A stretch of 64,000 nt of DNA. Source: Aphelocoma coerulescens (taxonomy: Eukaryota > Chordata > Aves > Passeriformes > Corvidae). The stretch lies in assembly GCF_041296385.1 (NCBI RefSeq), contig NC_091014.1, positions 67,449,578 to 67,513,577 on the forward strand, read 5' to 3'. The translations under genes were made by a program, and so were the position numbers. Positions 34,577 to 47,454 of this stretch are shown piece after piece (the stretch's first letter is position 1; each line of letters opens with the position of its first letter). The notes under the pieces were generated by a model. That model ran no database searches. It was given only the letters and a program-made list of their open reading frames with translations, and had not been told where the DNA came from.

Positions 34577-35748
34577 GTACCACCATCTTGGCATTCATCC
34601 TCTTGGCACCCTCCCTTCTTCATTTAAAATGTCAGTGATTACTGGGGTTTTTTTCCCTCAGAAAATCTCTTTTGCTCATTCACTGCTTGTATGCGACGAG
34701 ACTAAAAGGAAAACCTGAGGCTCGTGCTTGTATGACTGTATTCAAGATTTCACTGTGTTCCATTCAGTCTGTTGCTGTGTCCAGGCATAGATCCTCTCCA
34801 GTCCCACAGAATCATTTAAACATGGAGCACAAATTCAAGCAGTCTGGAAAAAGCAAGACTTTGGAAGTGTAGAATGTTAAAGAAAGTTGAGAGCAAAAGG
34901 CAAACAAGTCAGGTAGCAAAGGCAAACTTGTAAGACAGCAATTTTGAGATATTTACTTTCACAACTGCTGGCTGGCAAACATTTTGTTTTGTTGTTAGAA
35001 AATAAACACTGAAAATACTTCTAGAGTTTAACTGTTTAAGTTTCACAGTCTTTCTAGACATTCTAACACTGCTAATGCTGTTTCCTGCAAACTCTGAGAC
35101 ATTAATGTTTCTTCTATCATATTCAGCAGAAGTAATAATAACACTCAATTTTTAGTAATCTGCAAGAGCAGCAGTAGCAATCTGCAAATATTTAAAGGAA
35201 CAGGAATCTGAAATCATGCTTTGTTGCAATGAATATTTTCTTCTAAGATTCTCCATGCTCCCTTCCTCTGGGTCCTCATGCCAAGCTGGGTGAAACCCTT
35301 GTAGTTCCTGAGGAGCGGAACCACAGGGCATGTGAATGTCGTGAGATATCTGAGACATTCAAGGCTTATTTAAAAGAAAAAAAAAGGGAGTCATCATGAG
35401 AAATGTCTATTTACTTCTCACTGGATGAATTTGAGACAGTTCTGAGGAAGTAGCACTTAATAACAGTGCAACATTTTTGCAGTCACTGTGACATGAACTC
35501 CCTTTTTTGCTGAGAAATTGCACAGTTTGGACAACTATCAATGCAGTGAGAGACAATATATCTTTTTCTGTTCAGAAAATAGCACTTTTTGGTATGACAG
35601 AACTGCTGTATCACAGGCATCTTCTTAAAGCAGAGGTCATCTTTGAACTGTTATAGTGAGGAAAATCAATCTAATTCATCATGAAAGAGCAACAGTAATG
35701 GAGTCAAACATTTTAGGACTCTAAACCAGAGTATATATTCCAACAGTT
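34577..35748. other. Unclassified 1.2-kb segment between two CR1 parts
   Basis: AT-rich sequence without a recognisable gene, LTR ends or A-tail. It sits between a CR1 piece ending and a CR1 piece starting at the same CR1 position. It may be an insertion into one CR1 copy or old unique DNA between two separate copies. Confidence 0.45.
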
Positions 35749-36080
35749 CCTGCCTGTTCCTCTGGTGCTGAGGAGCAGAGCCTGGGCCCTGCTCGGAGCC
35801 CTCCCTGCACACAGGGACACACAGGGCTGAGGGCCCCTCTCAGCTGGGGCTCCTCTCCAGGCTGAACAGCCCCAGCTCCCTCAGCCTTTCCCTGTCAGGG
35901 ATGCTCCAGGCCCTAAATCATCTCCTCAGCCTCTGCTGGCCCTGCTCCAGGAGCTCCCTGTCCCTCCTGTCCTGAGGAGCCCAGGACTGGACACAGCACT
36001 GCAGATGTGCCTCCCAGGCCTGGGCAGAGGGGCAGGATCACTCCCTGCCCTGCTGGCAATGGTCTTCCCCAGGATTCTGG
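35749..36080 (-). repeat. CR1 LINE fragment
   Basis: 'cctgggccctgctcggagcc', 'ctccaggctgaacagccccag', 'gagctccctgtccctcctgt' and 'aggactggacacagcactgc' follow the CR1 reverse complement. It continues the CR1 track where the fragment at 34316-34576 stops. Confidence 0.9.
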
Positions 36081-39000
36081 ATGATTCCAGGAGCTACTCA
36101 GCCCTGTGAAAGGATCGCTGGAGGCTGAAAATGCAGTTACAGGGGTGCCTGGTGCCTCTGGGCACACAGCAGCCCTTGCCTGAGGGGTTTCAAACTCCCT
36201 GTGAGAGTGCCTTCATCAGCATCTCTAAACTTACTGATAAGTGAAAGGCCACCCCAGGCTCTGCTGCAGGATCTGGGTTAAATGCTGGAGGGCAAAAGTG
36301 AAATTCCACTTGGGCTTTCACATCTGGGGGGAAGATCTGAAGTACTAAAATACTGAACTAAAATAAAAAGCAGCAAAATTGTTTTGTTATGTAATGCTAC
36401 AGCTATGCCTTGTCACTACAGGGATTTCAACTCTTCCCATTCTGTTCTGTCACCTTTCAAAACTTTCTTTGGTATACATGCAAATGACCCCAGGTACTTT
36501 GAGACAGGAACTGGAAAAATGTTAGTGGGGTAAATGGATCAGGACTATCCAAATCAGATCCAAGTGCTATTTATTTTTCTGATTTAGAAGATGACTCATC
36601 TTTTTCACTGGATGACCAAGCTGAGTTGTAAAACCCTGGCCCTTGTTAGAGAAGTCTGACTTGAGGCCAGCCTTTTTTTCTCATAAAAACGAGGGCTCAG
36701 ATAACACACAAGAAAGTAACTTCTGAAAGTATTTAGCAGCTGGTGAGTGAGTAAATAAATCATAACAATCAGTTCTATGGATATAACACGTTAGAAAGCT
36801 TGGTAAAGGTAATCTCTTCCTAATGACAGACTGTGAAACATCCCCACTTTGTGGTTGAGAATAAGTGTGAAGATTACCTGTGAGTCTGAAGGAATATGAC
36901 ATCTGCAGAGAGCATGTTAGGTGTCTTTTTCTCCTATTTATTTTTCTTCACTTTTGCTATGAGTAGTAAATCAGGTCTGGTTTATCCTTGTCCTTGGCTC
37001 TTGTATTTTTTTTCCCAAGTCTTCACTGTGTCTGTGAGCCTCTAAAAATTCCTCAGAGAAAATTAGGAGTGACTTGCAATAAACATATAATCTTAGAATC
37101 CATATAAATGTGTATATACACATAATTATAATTATTTATAATTGAATCAACCTTTCCTATTTCCTGAGGAAGACCAAGCCATTTGTAGGCACTGCAGTCA
37201 GGAAGGAGTAAGAATGGTGCAAGCCAAGGGAAACTCAGGTTCTGTAATTTATTCATGCAGCAAGGCTGTCATTAGCCACTGTCAGAATATTTCATTACAG
37301 GAGTTGTTATTATTGTGTGTCAGGAAAACTTTGGGATGGGGAAACCATGATGGTTTTGTACTCAGTTGCTGAAAGGAATTTAGTCTGCTATTGGCCAAGG
37401 AACTAAAAATTTATATCTCGGGAAATGAATTGGATAAGATTATTAATCTGTCAGACAACAGAAGAAATCCATCTCCCATTGATTTTGGGACATCTGTAAA
37501 TGGAGTTTTGCTATTCTAAGTAGTGTTGAACAATAACCATTTGAATTTTTCACTGTGTTGATTCCCAGACTGATATATGAAACTGCCAGGCTGGTGAACT
37601 GGCAGGATCTCACACCACAATGCTACAATTCAAAGAGAGCATTCCAGAAAGTGGAGGAAGACTCAAGATGAAGCCAGAATCCCAGCTGTATAAAACAAGG
37701 AAAAAATGGTACAATATGTGAGCATCAAAGAGATTTTCTGGAACTCAAGGAAAGCAATTCAAAGAAAAAAGAATTGTTTGGGGTTTTTTAAAGAAAAAAC
37801 AAAACAAAACAAAACCAAAGCAGAACAAAGCAAAGCAACCTTTACATTCTAATTAAAACCTGGGCAGTTTGGTTGTGCAGAGAGGGCAATCAAGAACACA
37901 GGCACAAGCCTTCATTCAATAAAGAGATGACTGAAGACTTAAAGACGAAGTCATAGGAGAGGGAAGAGAGGTGGAAGCTAGAGAAAGACCAGAAGGAAGG
38001 ACTGCATGCCATCCAAGGCACTTTCAACATGGATAAAATGCCTGGCACTATTTTCCAAACCTCATTAAGTGGGGGAATTTCCCAATGCACTGACAGAGAG
38101 CAGATCTTTCAGCAGGCAGGGCCTTATCTTATCGATTTAAGCTACATTGCTGTATATTGATTTGCTGACTCTAATCAGGATGTTCTTCTAAGCAATTAGA
38201 TCTTGTCTGAAAATGTAGGAGTTGCTGCTTGCCTCTACTAATCCTGAGATTTCAATCAATACTCGCAAGATTCAACCAGTACCAGCCAGAATGTGGCGTG
38301 ACTGTCCGCTTTAATGGAATCTCTGTCCAGGGTAGGGCATCCCCACTCCCACACAAACTCATGTCTTCCACCAGAGCCTCCTGCCCTGAATCATGCTCTG
38401 GAGGAACCTGGCCTCCTCCCCTGGCCCCAAAGGCAATCTGCACTGACTAGTCTCTGATTCCAGTGCTCACTTGGCTGTTAGGCAGGCCGCCCCTTTCTTC
38501 CCCCTGATCAGACTGCCCAGAGCAAGTCCACATGGACAGTGAGGAGGAGGAGGAAACTTTTGTTCCTTTGGCTTCTGCAGCACGGTGGGAATATTATAGT
38601 TCACATCTCCAAGGCACCAGTAGAACATCAGGACCTTCCCTGGCCAGAGGAAGGGGAGGGAGACACTGTGACTCAGTCACTCATCTGAGTCACCGTCCTG
38701 GCAGCAACAATTTGGGTGGTGCTACAGTCACCACCCTCCTCCCTCAGAGCTGCACTTGTACTCACTCCCTGTCTTCATGAGACTCTTCTCATCAGGAACT
38801 GAGGTACCTGCCCTGGTGCACCTGATTTTAAAATCTGGATGACATTCTCCAAGCCATGCAATAAATGTGAAAGCATTCCTTTGAAAGAAGTAAGAAACTG
38901 TACCCACCAAAATCTTTTAAAATATCCAAGTCAGCACTTAAGCTGAGTCCGGCAAGATTTTAGGCACTAAAGTAAATATTTGTGCATGCCAAATGATCCC

Positions 39001-42000
39001 CCTTCAAACTGGAAAGAGGAATTGAATTGAAATTGTTAGAAAGTCCAAGAACAATACAGAACTGGAGTTTTCCCAAACTGTTCTCCCCTTTCTCACATCA
39101 GAAGCAGAGAGTAACAGTGACAGACACCAAAATAAAGACCAAGCAGGTGGTCTTGTCCTACAGCATTTAATCCTTATCTCAAACTTCCCAGGAGAGGATC
39201 TCAATCACCCTCACACCTCCTGCAGTGGCATGTGCCACAGATAGAACAGTTCTCATAGTAATTACAGGCAAGGATTCTTACAATCACCCATAGGACGTTA
39301 TTTTATTTTCACACTGAGTAAAGTTAAAAGCCATTTAAAAGCTATAAGCCAGGCATGAAGGACACTTAAATTACCTTAAAAACAGCACTGGTTTAGCAGT
39401 ATTTATGAACAAATCTAGGAAGGACTCGGATCAGACCCATTAAGGTGTGAATTACACGTAATGCAAGATATTCCCATCTGCCACTGCTCTCAAGGCCCTC
39501 AGACCCCTGCACAGAGGTTTTTACTTACACCTTCTCTAGAGCCAAAGCAGCCCTAAGGCCCAGGAGTGAATGTGGGCTTTGTATCAAGATCAGAAGAATG
39601 GCAAAAGTAAAAATTGTTTGAGTGTCAGCTGCAATTCAAAAGAATGTACATGGTTCTGGTGGAGTTTGAGGTGCTCCTGTAGGAAATGGATTTATTTCTG
39701 CCCTAGAGAGCCCTGTGTGCTTTCTGAGAGCCGAAAAGAAAAGGGCAAACACTTTCATAAGCACTTCTTGGTCAGTAATTTCCTCTGTTTTCACTGAAAA
39801 CTTCCTTTAGGAGTTTACACGTATTGTTTTAGTTCCACATTTAGTGCCACATTAAGGCTTTACAACGGTAAAAGTTTTATTCTCTCACAATTCGAAATAG
39901 TCCTGAACAACGATAATCAAGAGGAAGTAAATTCAAAATAGAAATTCTGCTAAGATAACAAAGGTCATGCATAATGTGTGAAAAAATGCTGCGTTGAACT
40001 GAGATATTTGGCTTCATCAAATTACTTTTTTTCATTCCCTGTGCTGCTGCTGGCACGGGATGGGAAAGAAAGTGGAAGATAAGTTCAGGTTTTTTGTTGC
40101 ATCACCATCTTCAGAGTCTTCATGCTTGGCTTTTCTATATACTGCAACCACATTTAGAGCTAGGCCATCCCTGAAACGTGTATTTATGTAGCTGTTCCTT
40201 TTCTCTTTTTTTTTTCTTTTTTTGGAGCAATGTAAGTTCTCACACTAAGAATGTGTATTCTGAAGAAGAAGCAGAAGCAGAATGGATCCACGTTTGTGCC
40301 ATTTGGACCCAATCACCTGAAGATGATTTTTAAGCACCTGAGGGATGATGTAAAATGTTTATCCTGCTGAAGGCAACAGCATGTGGGCCACTTAGGAAGT
40401 CTTGCTGGGGCATGGGAGATGCTCAGGGGCGCCAGAGCTGGTTCCAGGCACCTTGCCTGGTGTCCCTGTCAGCGACGGTGCTGGGAGGGGAGGTTCACTC
40501 CATCCTGAGAGCCGTGTCCCCATGGCAGGGTCAAACTGGGCTGTACCTGTGGCACTCATCTTGCCAGGGGGGTTTTGCAGCACAGCCAACTCATTCCAGC
40601 TCTGGATTCCCACCAGTCACAGGGGGGTTAGGGACTTCTGCCAGGCACTCAGCAGGAGGAGGAGATGAACCCTTGCCGATTGTCACCAGGAACATCAGTT
40701 TAGGCCAGATAAGGATCAGGCTTGGGACAACCACTTAGAAAGCAGGACCCTTGTCAAGCAACCGGTGAGTGAAAATTCCTGACAAAACATATGAGGGGGA
40801 TCTGGGATCTGGGCCTAGGAAGTCTGTATCAGATCATATTTGTATCCCTCCCAGTTCAGTGTTCTATTTCTGACTGCAGGCAGTGCCAGTTATTTCAAAA
40901 GACATTCAGCTGTAGACTATTGCAGTTTATCCCCAGGGAAAGCCTGGTTTTATATTTATGGCCTGTGTCTTGAACAGAAGATTTATATCAATTTGAAAAA
41001 AAGGTTGATAAACATTTAGTCTTTTGGACAAGACACTCTCCAGCCCCTGGGGAGAAGCATTTTGAAAAACCCTGGAAGGGGTGATGGGGGCCTTAGACAC
41101 ATTTTTAAGACTCAAGCCTCAGGGGTGTGGGAGGAGCTCATGCAAGAGCAAAGTCACTTTAGGCTTTGCAGGCTTAGGCTACAAGTTTCCAGGGAGATCC
41201 AAAATTCATGTCCATGCCATGTGAAAGGGAAGTGCCTTTCTCAGATAGCATTTACCCCACCTGAATCTGAGGACTGAAAACCCACCTCAGTCCCCACTGT
41301 GAGGTTCTCTGCACTTCCAAGAGAATACCCAGCAGCTTTGAGGAAGTTTGGATCGCCATTCCTCTCTGCCCTGCCAAACCCCAGGTGTCCCTCTAAAGCA
41401 GCAAACCCATCTAATCCACAGCTGGATGAACAGGGACACAACTGAGATGAATCTCCAAAGCTGTTTCTTCCTTCAGAAGCACTTGGCTGATTCAAGATTT
41501 ACTGGGCTGTCAGGGCAAAACAAGGCATTCAGGAGACCCCCCTGATCCCATCCTCAATCTCATTAACTTCCTGCTTTCCCCAGTGCCCCGGCGGCCGCGT
41601 GTTAACGAAGGGCTGTAATTGGTAAATGAAATTGATTACACAACTCTTTGAATGAGGCAAATTGTCCGTCTCTGGAGAAAAGGTATCATTTTCTGCTGTG
41701 CATAAATCAAACGAGGGTCTCTTAAAAGCCCTGGGTAAGTAGAGAGCATTTCAAATTGGCTACAAAGTGCTGGACAAAGCATTGGCAGAAGGAAGGGCAG
41801 GGACAAAAATGACCTTAGCGGCTTTCTCCGATCCCCAGTTTCTGTGATTCTATGAATTTTAATTCTGTGCTGCACAATTTAATTACCACTTGCAAAGGGC
41901 TGCAGAAAATGGAGATCCATTTTCTGCTCTGGGCATATCTTTCCTGTCATCTGTCAGCTGTGAGGGTACTGAATTGTTCCTACAGAAATGTGGACATAAA

Positions 42001-42525
42001 ATTGATCCATGTCTGTCCAAAGGACTGGACATTGGGGCATCACAGCTGGAAAAAGCTGCCAGAGGTTGTCCTAAAAGCCCCAAACCCCTCTTCAGTAAAA
42101 CAATCTGAATGCTGCCATGTTGCAGGATTACTCGATATCTTGTCATTTAATCATGCTAATATTTTCATATATCTGGTTTTGAATTGCTGCAGAGTAAAGG
42201 AATCAATCCCTTTACTCTCTCACTGCTTTTATAGTAGCCATTTTACTAATGCAGAGCTTTGCCTATTCCATCTTAGAGGAGAAATGTGTTTCTAGGCTAT
42301 TCTGGGAAACAAGGAATAATTCCCTTTCTTTGTGAGCTGCCCTTGTCACATTAATATCACACTTTCAACTCTCTGTAATCCTTAAAGGAGTCCTCCAAGC
42401 CTGGTGTCAGTTTTGTTCTGAATATTCTTCATATTATGCAGTTGCTCCTGAAGCTGTAATGACAGCACAGAGACAAAAAGATCTCAATGTCTGGCTGTAT
42501 AAATACAAATTATGAGCCTGTGTAT
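36081..42525. other. Unique non-coding sequence with two candidate regulatory spots
   Basis: About 6.4 kb without recognised mobile elements, apart from a possible short CR1 tail near 41800-41855. An AAAAC-type microsatellite lies at 37794-37825. An inverted AP-1 pair lies at 38668-38693 and a CpG-dense spot with a NotI-type site at 41587-41606. Frames reach 147 codons (41852-42295 plus) with no domain. Confidence 0.5.
38668..38693. promoter_or_regulatory. Inverted pair of AP-1 sites
   Basis: GTGACTCAG (38668-38676) and CTGAGTCAC (38685-38693) are perfect inverted copies 8 bp apart, each with the TGACTCA/TGAGTCA core bound by AP-1 and related bZIP factors. The spacer itself contains TCACTCA. 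The site is inferred from sequence only. Confidence 0.4.
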
Positions 42526-42640
42526 TCATAGCATCATAGAATCATAGAATGGACTGAGTTGGAAGGGACCATAGGGATCATCTCTTTCCAGCCTCTCTGC
42601 AGGGTCACCTTGCACTAGACCAGGGTGCTCATTCCTAGAC
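42526..42640 (-). repeat. CR1 LINE 3' end fragment
   Basis: The plus strand has CATAGAATCATAGAATGGAC, the reverse of the CR1 tail repeats, then 'gttggaagggaccataggg' and 'gcactagaccagggtgctc'. It is a short 5'-truncated copy. Confidence 0.88.
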
Positions 42641-43969
42641 CAGATGACCTGTGGGACAGGTGTCATCATTTAACATTTCTTGTGCATAAATATGCACCCT
42701 ATTCTCATGCTAAGCCTGGCCAGTTTCATCTCACAAATTCTGTTATTGCAGGAATTAAGGAACAGGTGGCACATTTTGGGGGTTGTGCTGGTTTTAAGGG
42801 GGCAGAGTGCTCTGGGAGGGGTAGTGATGGTTGTTCTTTCATTCACTTAACTGAAAGCCTCCCACTTGTGACAGCTGTGAGATAGGTTTTGCAGAACAGA
42901 TGATACCCCCAATTATTACCTTACTTTTTCAAAGAGGAGCTGTTGTTCTTAAGTGATTAACCTGTGCTCAGCAACAGCTTCTTGAACTGTGCTTTTTTGG
43001 AACTATTTTTCTTCTTGTCTGCATTGAATTGATTTATTTATGTAGACTTTGATATGTTATAAACCCTAAAATGACCCTAGACATCAAGTCCCTTCTCAGG
43101 GCAGACCTTATCTCACTCTTGATGGCCTGATTTATTTAACTCACTGCAGGAAAAGCACTATTTTCTGTGATGTGCTGAATTATGAATTCTCCCAAAAAAC
43201 CTGGTGTGACAGACAAATAAACATTTTAGCCATGGGAAGGCAGAAGCAGAAAGGTGTTGAGACTTGCTGAAAGCAACACAGGGTGTTCCTGTCAGAGGCC
43301 AGAATAGGATTTTGCAAGTCACTCATCAGCAACTTCAGTTGATTTGGTATCTGGGAGTTACAAAGAAACTTGGCAAACTTTACCAGTTCTCCTACCACTG
43401 GCACTGAGGTAGGATCTGAGGAAAAGCATGTGTAGGATAAAGATTCTGCCACAGCTTCCCTTCCCTGTTGTGTGTGTGCATGAAGACAAAAAGGATCTGG
43501 CAGAAAGGTGCAAAAGCTGTGGGTAGAAGTTGTAGTACCCATTCTGTGGGACTGTGAAGTTGTGATGGGTGGTTTACTGATAAATCCCTAAATCCCTGCA
43601 AGCAGGGAGGTGGCCCTGCAATATGGGACTGCCACCACCCAGTTTTGTTCCCTTCTTTGTGGGGCGGTCAGAAAATGGATCGCCAGGATCTATCAGAAAA
43701 AGGCAAAGCTTGCCAAGTGCCAGTCACTCTTAATCTCTTCATATCCAATTTATCAATACGGTTCCTGTCTCTAATACCACTTCTGTGTTTGGGCCATCCA
43801 TGCCCTGTTTCCCTTCAGGAAAACTCACTGACCTAGGCTTGCTGGATTGGTTACTCAGATAATTTCCTGAAACAGGAGAGAACCAGAGAAATGGACTGGG
43901 TTTTTTTTCTAGTTAATGTGTTTAAGGATTGAGTGCCAGATGAAATAATAAAGATTTACTGAGTTATAC
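42641..43969. other. Unique sequence, nothing recognised
   Basis: A 120-codon minus frame (43180-43542) has no recognisable domain or regulatory context. No repeat family was recognised. Confidence 0.5.
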
Positions 43970-44118
43970 ACAGAATCATAGAATGGCCTGAATCAGAAGG
44001 GGCTCTAAAGATAATCTGGATCCAACCCCCTCCCATGTGCATGGACAACTTCCACTATCCCAGGTTGCTCCAAGCCCTGTCCAACCTGGCCTGGAACATT
44101 TCCAGGGGTGAGGCAAAC
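43970..44118 (-). repeat. CR1 LINE 3' end fragment
   Basis: The plus strand has ACACAGAATCATAGAATGGC, then 'gatccaaccccctcccatgt', 'acttccactatcccaggttg' and 'gtccaacctggcctggaaca'. It is a typical short 3' end. Confidence 0.92.
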
Positions 44119-45330
44119 AGAGGAGGATACCCACTCTACCTTCACACAAATGTACCATACCATTCCTAGAATCCTGATGAGGGTTAGGAATAGGATGCAG
44201 CAAAATAGAGCAAAACTTCAAGAGCATTTCTGCTCTTGTTCATAATTCTAGTAACTCTATCACCTGTGGATTTTGCTCAGTATCTTCAAGAAAAAAGACA
44301 AAGTTCCTTCTCCTGTTCACTCTCCAGCATTTCCTAACAGTTGAATACTTGCAGCTGAAGGATATACGACATTTTTAACGTCTATTGCAATGTCATTTTT
44401 CTCCACGTGCTGAAATAGCTTGTGTTCCCCAGTTCCTTCTCTGGAGAGGGGGGCAAGGATGGACACAAGACTTTGAGACCTGCTCAATAAATAATTTAAT
44501 TCACAGTAATAGCAACATCTAAAATTATCTTCCCTACCCCAAGTGGAAATCATAGCTGGACACAGACATATTCCCCCAGCTGCACAGTTCCCACAAAAGT
44601 ACTGCTTAAAACTAATGGGTCAGAAACATTCCAAGTGTAATTCTGCTGAAAGTGATAGTGTGAATCAATCTGAAATTCAATAGGTGGTACCTAAACCCTT
44701 TCTTGCCATGGGCAAGGAAAGCCTGGGATGTGGAACAGCAAGTGTGAAATAAAAGCAGCAATGGGAGTGTTAGAGAAGAAAGTCTAAATGATGAAAATCC
44801 TGAGCAGAATTTTTCTCTGTGGTCCAGGAGGTCTTGTCACACATACATTGCACATTTAAATTTTAAATGCATATATAAATGCAATTATGTTCTTGCACAT
44901 AAACACTTGCAGCGATTTTTGCTTCATTTCAAAGGTTTCCAAAGTACAAACCTGGGAAATATTACAGATATGTCAGGCAGGTTGGGAGCCATGTCAGTTT
45001 TCAAAATCATTGCAAATGCCTTTATGAAAGAGAGGTATTTTTTTTTAGCTAGATTAAGTCAAGAGCCACGAGAGAGATGTAGAAATGGAAGCAAAGCCTA
45101 CACATTCCAGTGTTCCATTTTTCAATTCCCATTATTTTTTAGCTTGGGCTTCTGTCTTCAGAGCTGTGGGAACCCAGAGTGCAGAGAATATTTCTCTGCC
45201 TGTTTTGAAGGTTTTTGCCCCCCTGAACAACACTGTTTTTGACCTCCAACCTTGGAAAAAACTGCCTACTATTAGAGAAGAACTAGAAACTACACTAGTG
45301 TAAATTAGGTGATAGACTACTATGTAAAAT
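44119..45330. other. Unique sequence, nothing recognised
   Basis: The stretch is mostly AT-rich. An 111-codon plus frame (44907-45242) is cysteine-rich at its end but matches no family I know. Confidence 0.5.
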
Positions 45331-45760
45331 TGTCACAGGGTGAAAAATTTAGACGTTTTGGGTTTGTTAATGTAGTAAGTAGATAAAAGCAAAAGACATC
45401 AAAATGGAGGATTGTTGTTGTTCTCCAAACCATCTTCTTCTTCTTCTACTACTCCATATTCTGCAGTAAAAGTAGTTTGGAATGATTGGACAAAGAATTC
45501 TGCAGTTCCTGGCCGTGTTACTGAATAATTGGTAGGAAAGTGAAAATAATGTACGTTTTTAGTAACCATTGGTTGATTTACCTTTAAAAAAGGCCGTGTC
45601 ATCCTGATAATTCAGCTTTCTCCTGCATTCCCTGCTTTGTGCTGTGTCTGGATCACGCTAGTGACTCTGTTTCTCTGATAAGACTTAATAAACAACTATC
45701 TAGAAGCAGGAAAGGCTGAGAGTCCCGTTTGTCTCTGGAACTCCTAGCAAGGACTTTAAA
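45331..45760 (+). mobile_element. Solo LTR, avian ERV type (about 430 bp)
   Basis: The segment starts TGTCACAGGGTGAAAAATTT, has an AATAAA at 45687-45692 within 'gacttaataaacaactatct', and ends after 'ctcctagcaaggactttaa'. I recognise this as a songbird ERV LTR. The flanks AAAAT (left) and AAAAC (right) may be a decayed 5-bp duplication, but the right edge is uncertain by a few bases. No internal region is attached. Confidence 0.65.
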
Positions 45761-46557
45761 AACTCTCTCTCATCAGGAGAGGTTTGATTACAGCATGATC
45801 AGTGTCAAGAGCTGGTATATACATGAGTTGTTCCATCTGGGTGTTTGAAAGTAGAATAGTTAACCGTGTAGGTTGGTTGGCTGGTAGTAAATAGGTGGAT
45901 GTGTTGTCCCAGAAGTCAAGAGAAAATTGGGAAGGAGAAGAGTAAAACCAGCCCAGGACATTTGCCTCAGAGGCAAACACAGAGTTTCTAGTGAATTTAG
46001 ATCTCTGCCAAGTTTAAATATTTGGTCCCATAATCTCGGCCCACCTTGAAAAGTGTTTGTTCTTAGGAAAACTCTCGATCATCCAACTACCTTGTTCCTT
46101 CTGGTCTTTTATTTTGCTGCTCCAGTCAAAGTAGGTTTTCATTTAAATGTGGTAAACATAACAAGCCCTTTCATGAAATGTTAGAGGTCAACTGCACCCC
46201 TCATTTTATTTAGTGTATGTTTCTTTACTTCATTTGAAAGAACAATAGCAAAACCACAAACTGAAACCCAATATCACCAAGCACTGAAAACAAAAGGGTG
46301 CTTACGGGATTGGAGTGCTGGGAAAAAAACCCACTATTTTATTTTGCAAAGCATTTGGAAAAGTACATTTGATCTTCTTATTTCACTCTTTGGTGCCTGA
46401 TATTTCAGCCATCCATCCTGGGCTTAATTCTGTGTGGTCTAACAGTAAATGTGGGGTTTGTTCCTGGTGTTACTGCTCACCTACTGTGTGACATGGGCTG
46501 AAGCACGTCTATATCCTTGTGGTGCCTAAAGACACCTGGATTTAAAATGGCTGAAGA

Positions 46558-46648
46558 GGTGTATTTAATTTATATTTGTGAATTATATTTATGCATTATA
46601 TTTATAAATTCTGTTTATAAGTTGTATTTATAAATTATATTCAATGTA
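46558..46648. repeat. AT-rich minisatellite, 13-bp period
   Basis: Six or seven degenerate units of the form TATATTTATAAAT, for example at 46571, 46584, 46597 and 46623. Confidence 0.8.
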
Positions 46649-47380
46649 GCTTGGTTCCACAAGGCTTAATCACAAAGAGTCTCCTGCTCAGAGTACCGAA
46701 ATGAGTTCTCTCTCATGTCTCTCTCTGTTCTGTCCAGTGTTTTGTCCACTCTGCCTAAATATAGCATACTTATTTGTTTGAATTTTGTCATGCTAATATT
46801 TTTGCTAATACTTTTAAATTTAATTTCTATCTTTTTTACTATCCCCAGTTCTGGAATGTCCTTTGGCACCATTTCTGTGGGAAGGACTGCAGGACTGTGC
46901 TGTTCTCTCACATCATGAGCCTCTAGCAAAAAAAGCCACTGCATAAATCAGTAAAACAAATAAACAAGAGGGAAGATTTTTTGCTATCATAACTGAAAAT
47001 TAACATGATTTGCCTTGTTAGATGTTAATTTTTAATTTGTGATGATTTATATGCATTTCTATACTTTATATATCCAAGATAGGGACATTGATGAGTTTCG
47101 GTTTGGACTTTTAATAAAATGACATACATTCATAAACTTTGATATTTCAAGTGTTAAAATACCTTCACATAAAAAAAATATAGTTTTTTATGCTTCTTAC
47201 GAGAAGTATATCTTTAAAAAACAGAAACATGTTAATTACCAGTATGATGCTCCCATGTCAGCCCTAATCAGAGGCAGTGGGGACATTAAAAGGAGGATGA
47301 TAAATCTGATTTCAGTGCTTTGCTGGGTGAACATGCACGTTATATTCACAGAACCAAGAAGCTTTTTTTCCTTACAACTG

Positions 47381-47454
47381 GAAATGAGAAACATGAACAT
47401 AGATAGCATGATAAATAGAAATGAGAAACATGAACATAGACAACACAATAAATA
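47381..47454 (+). repeat. Two-copy tandem repeat, 37-bp unit
   Basis: GAAATGAGAAACATGAACAT opens both 47381-47417 and 47418-47454; the copies differ at about four positions near their 3' ends. Confidence 0.93.

Noticed and set aside
41800..41855. Short CR1 3' tail
   Set aside because: 'tctgtgattctatgaatttt' resembles a tail, but the upstream bases do not follow CR1 well enough to call it.
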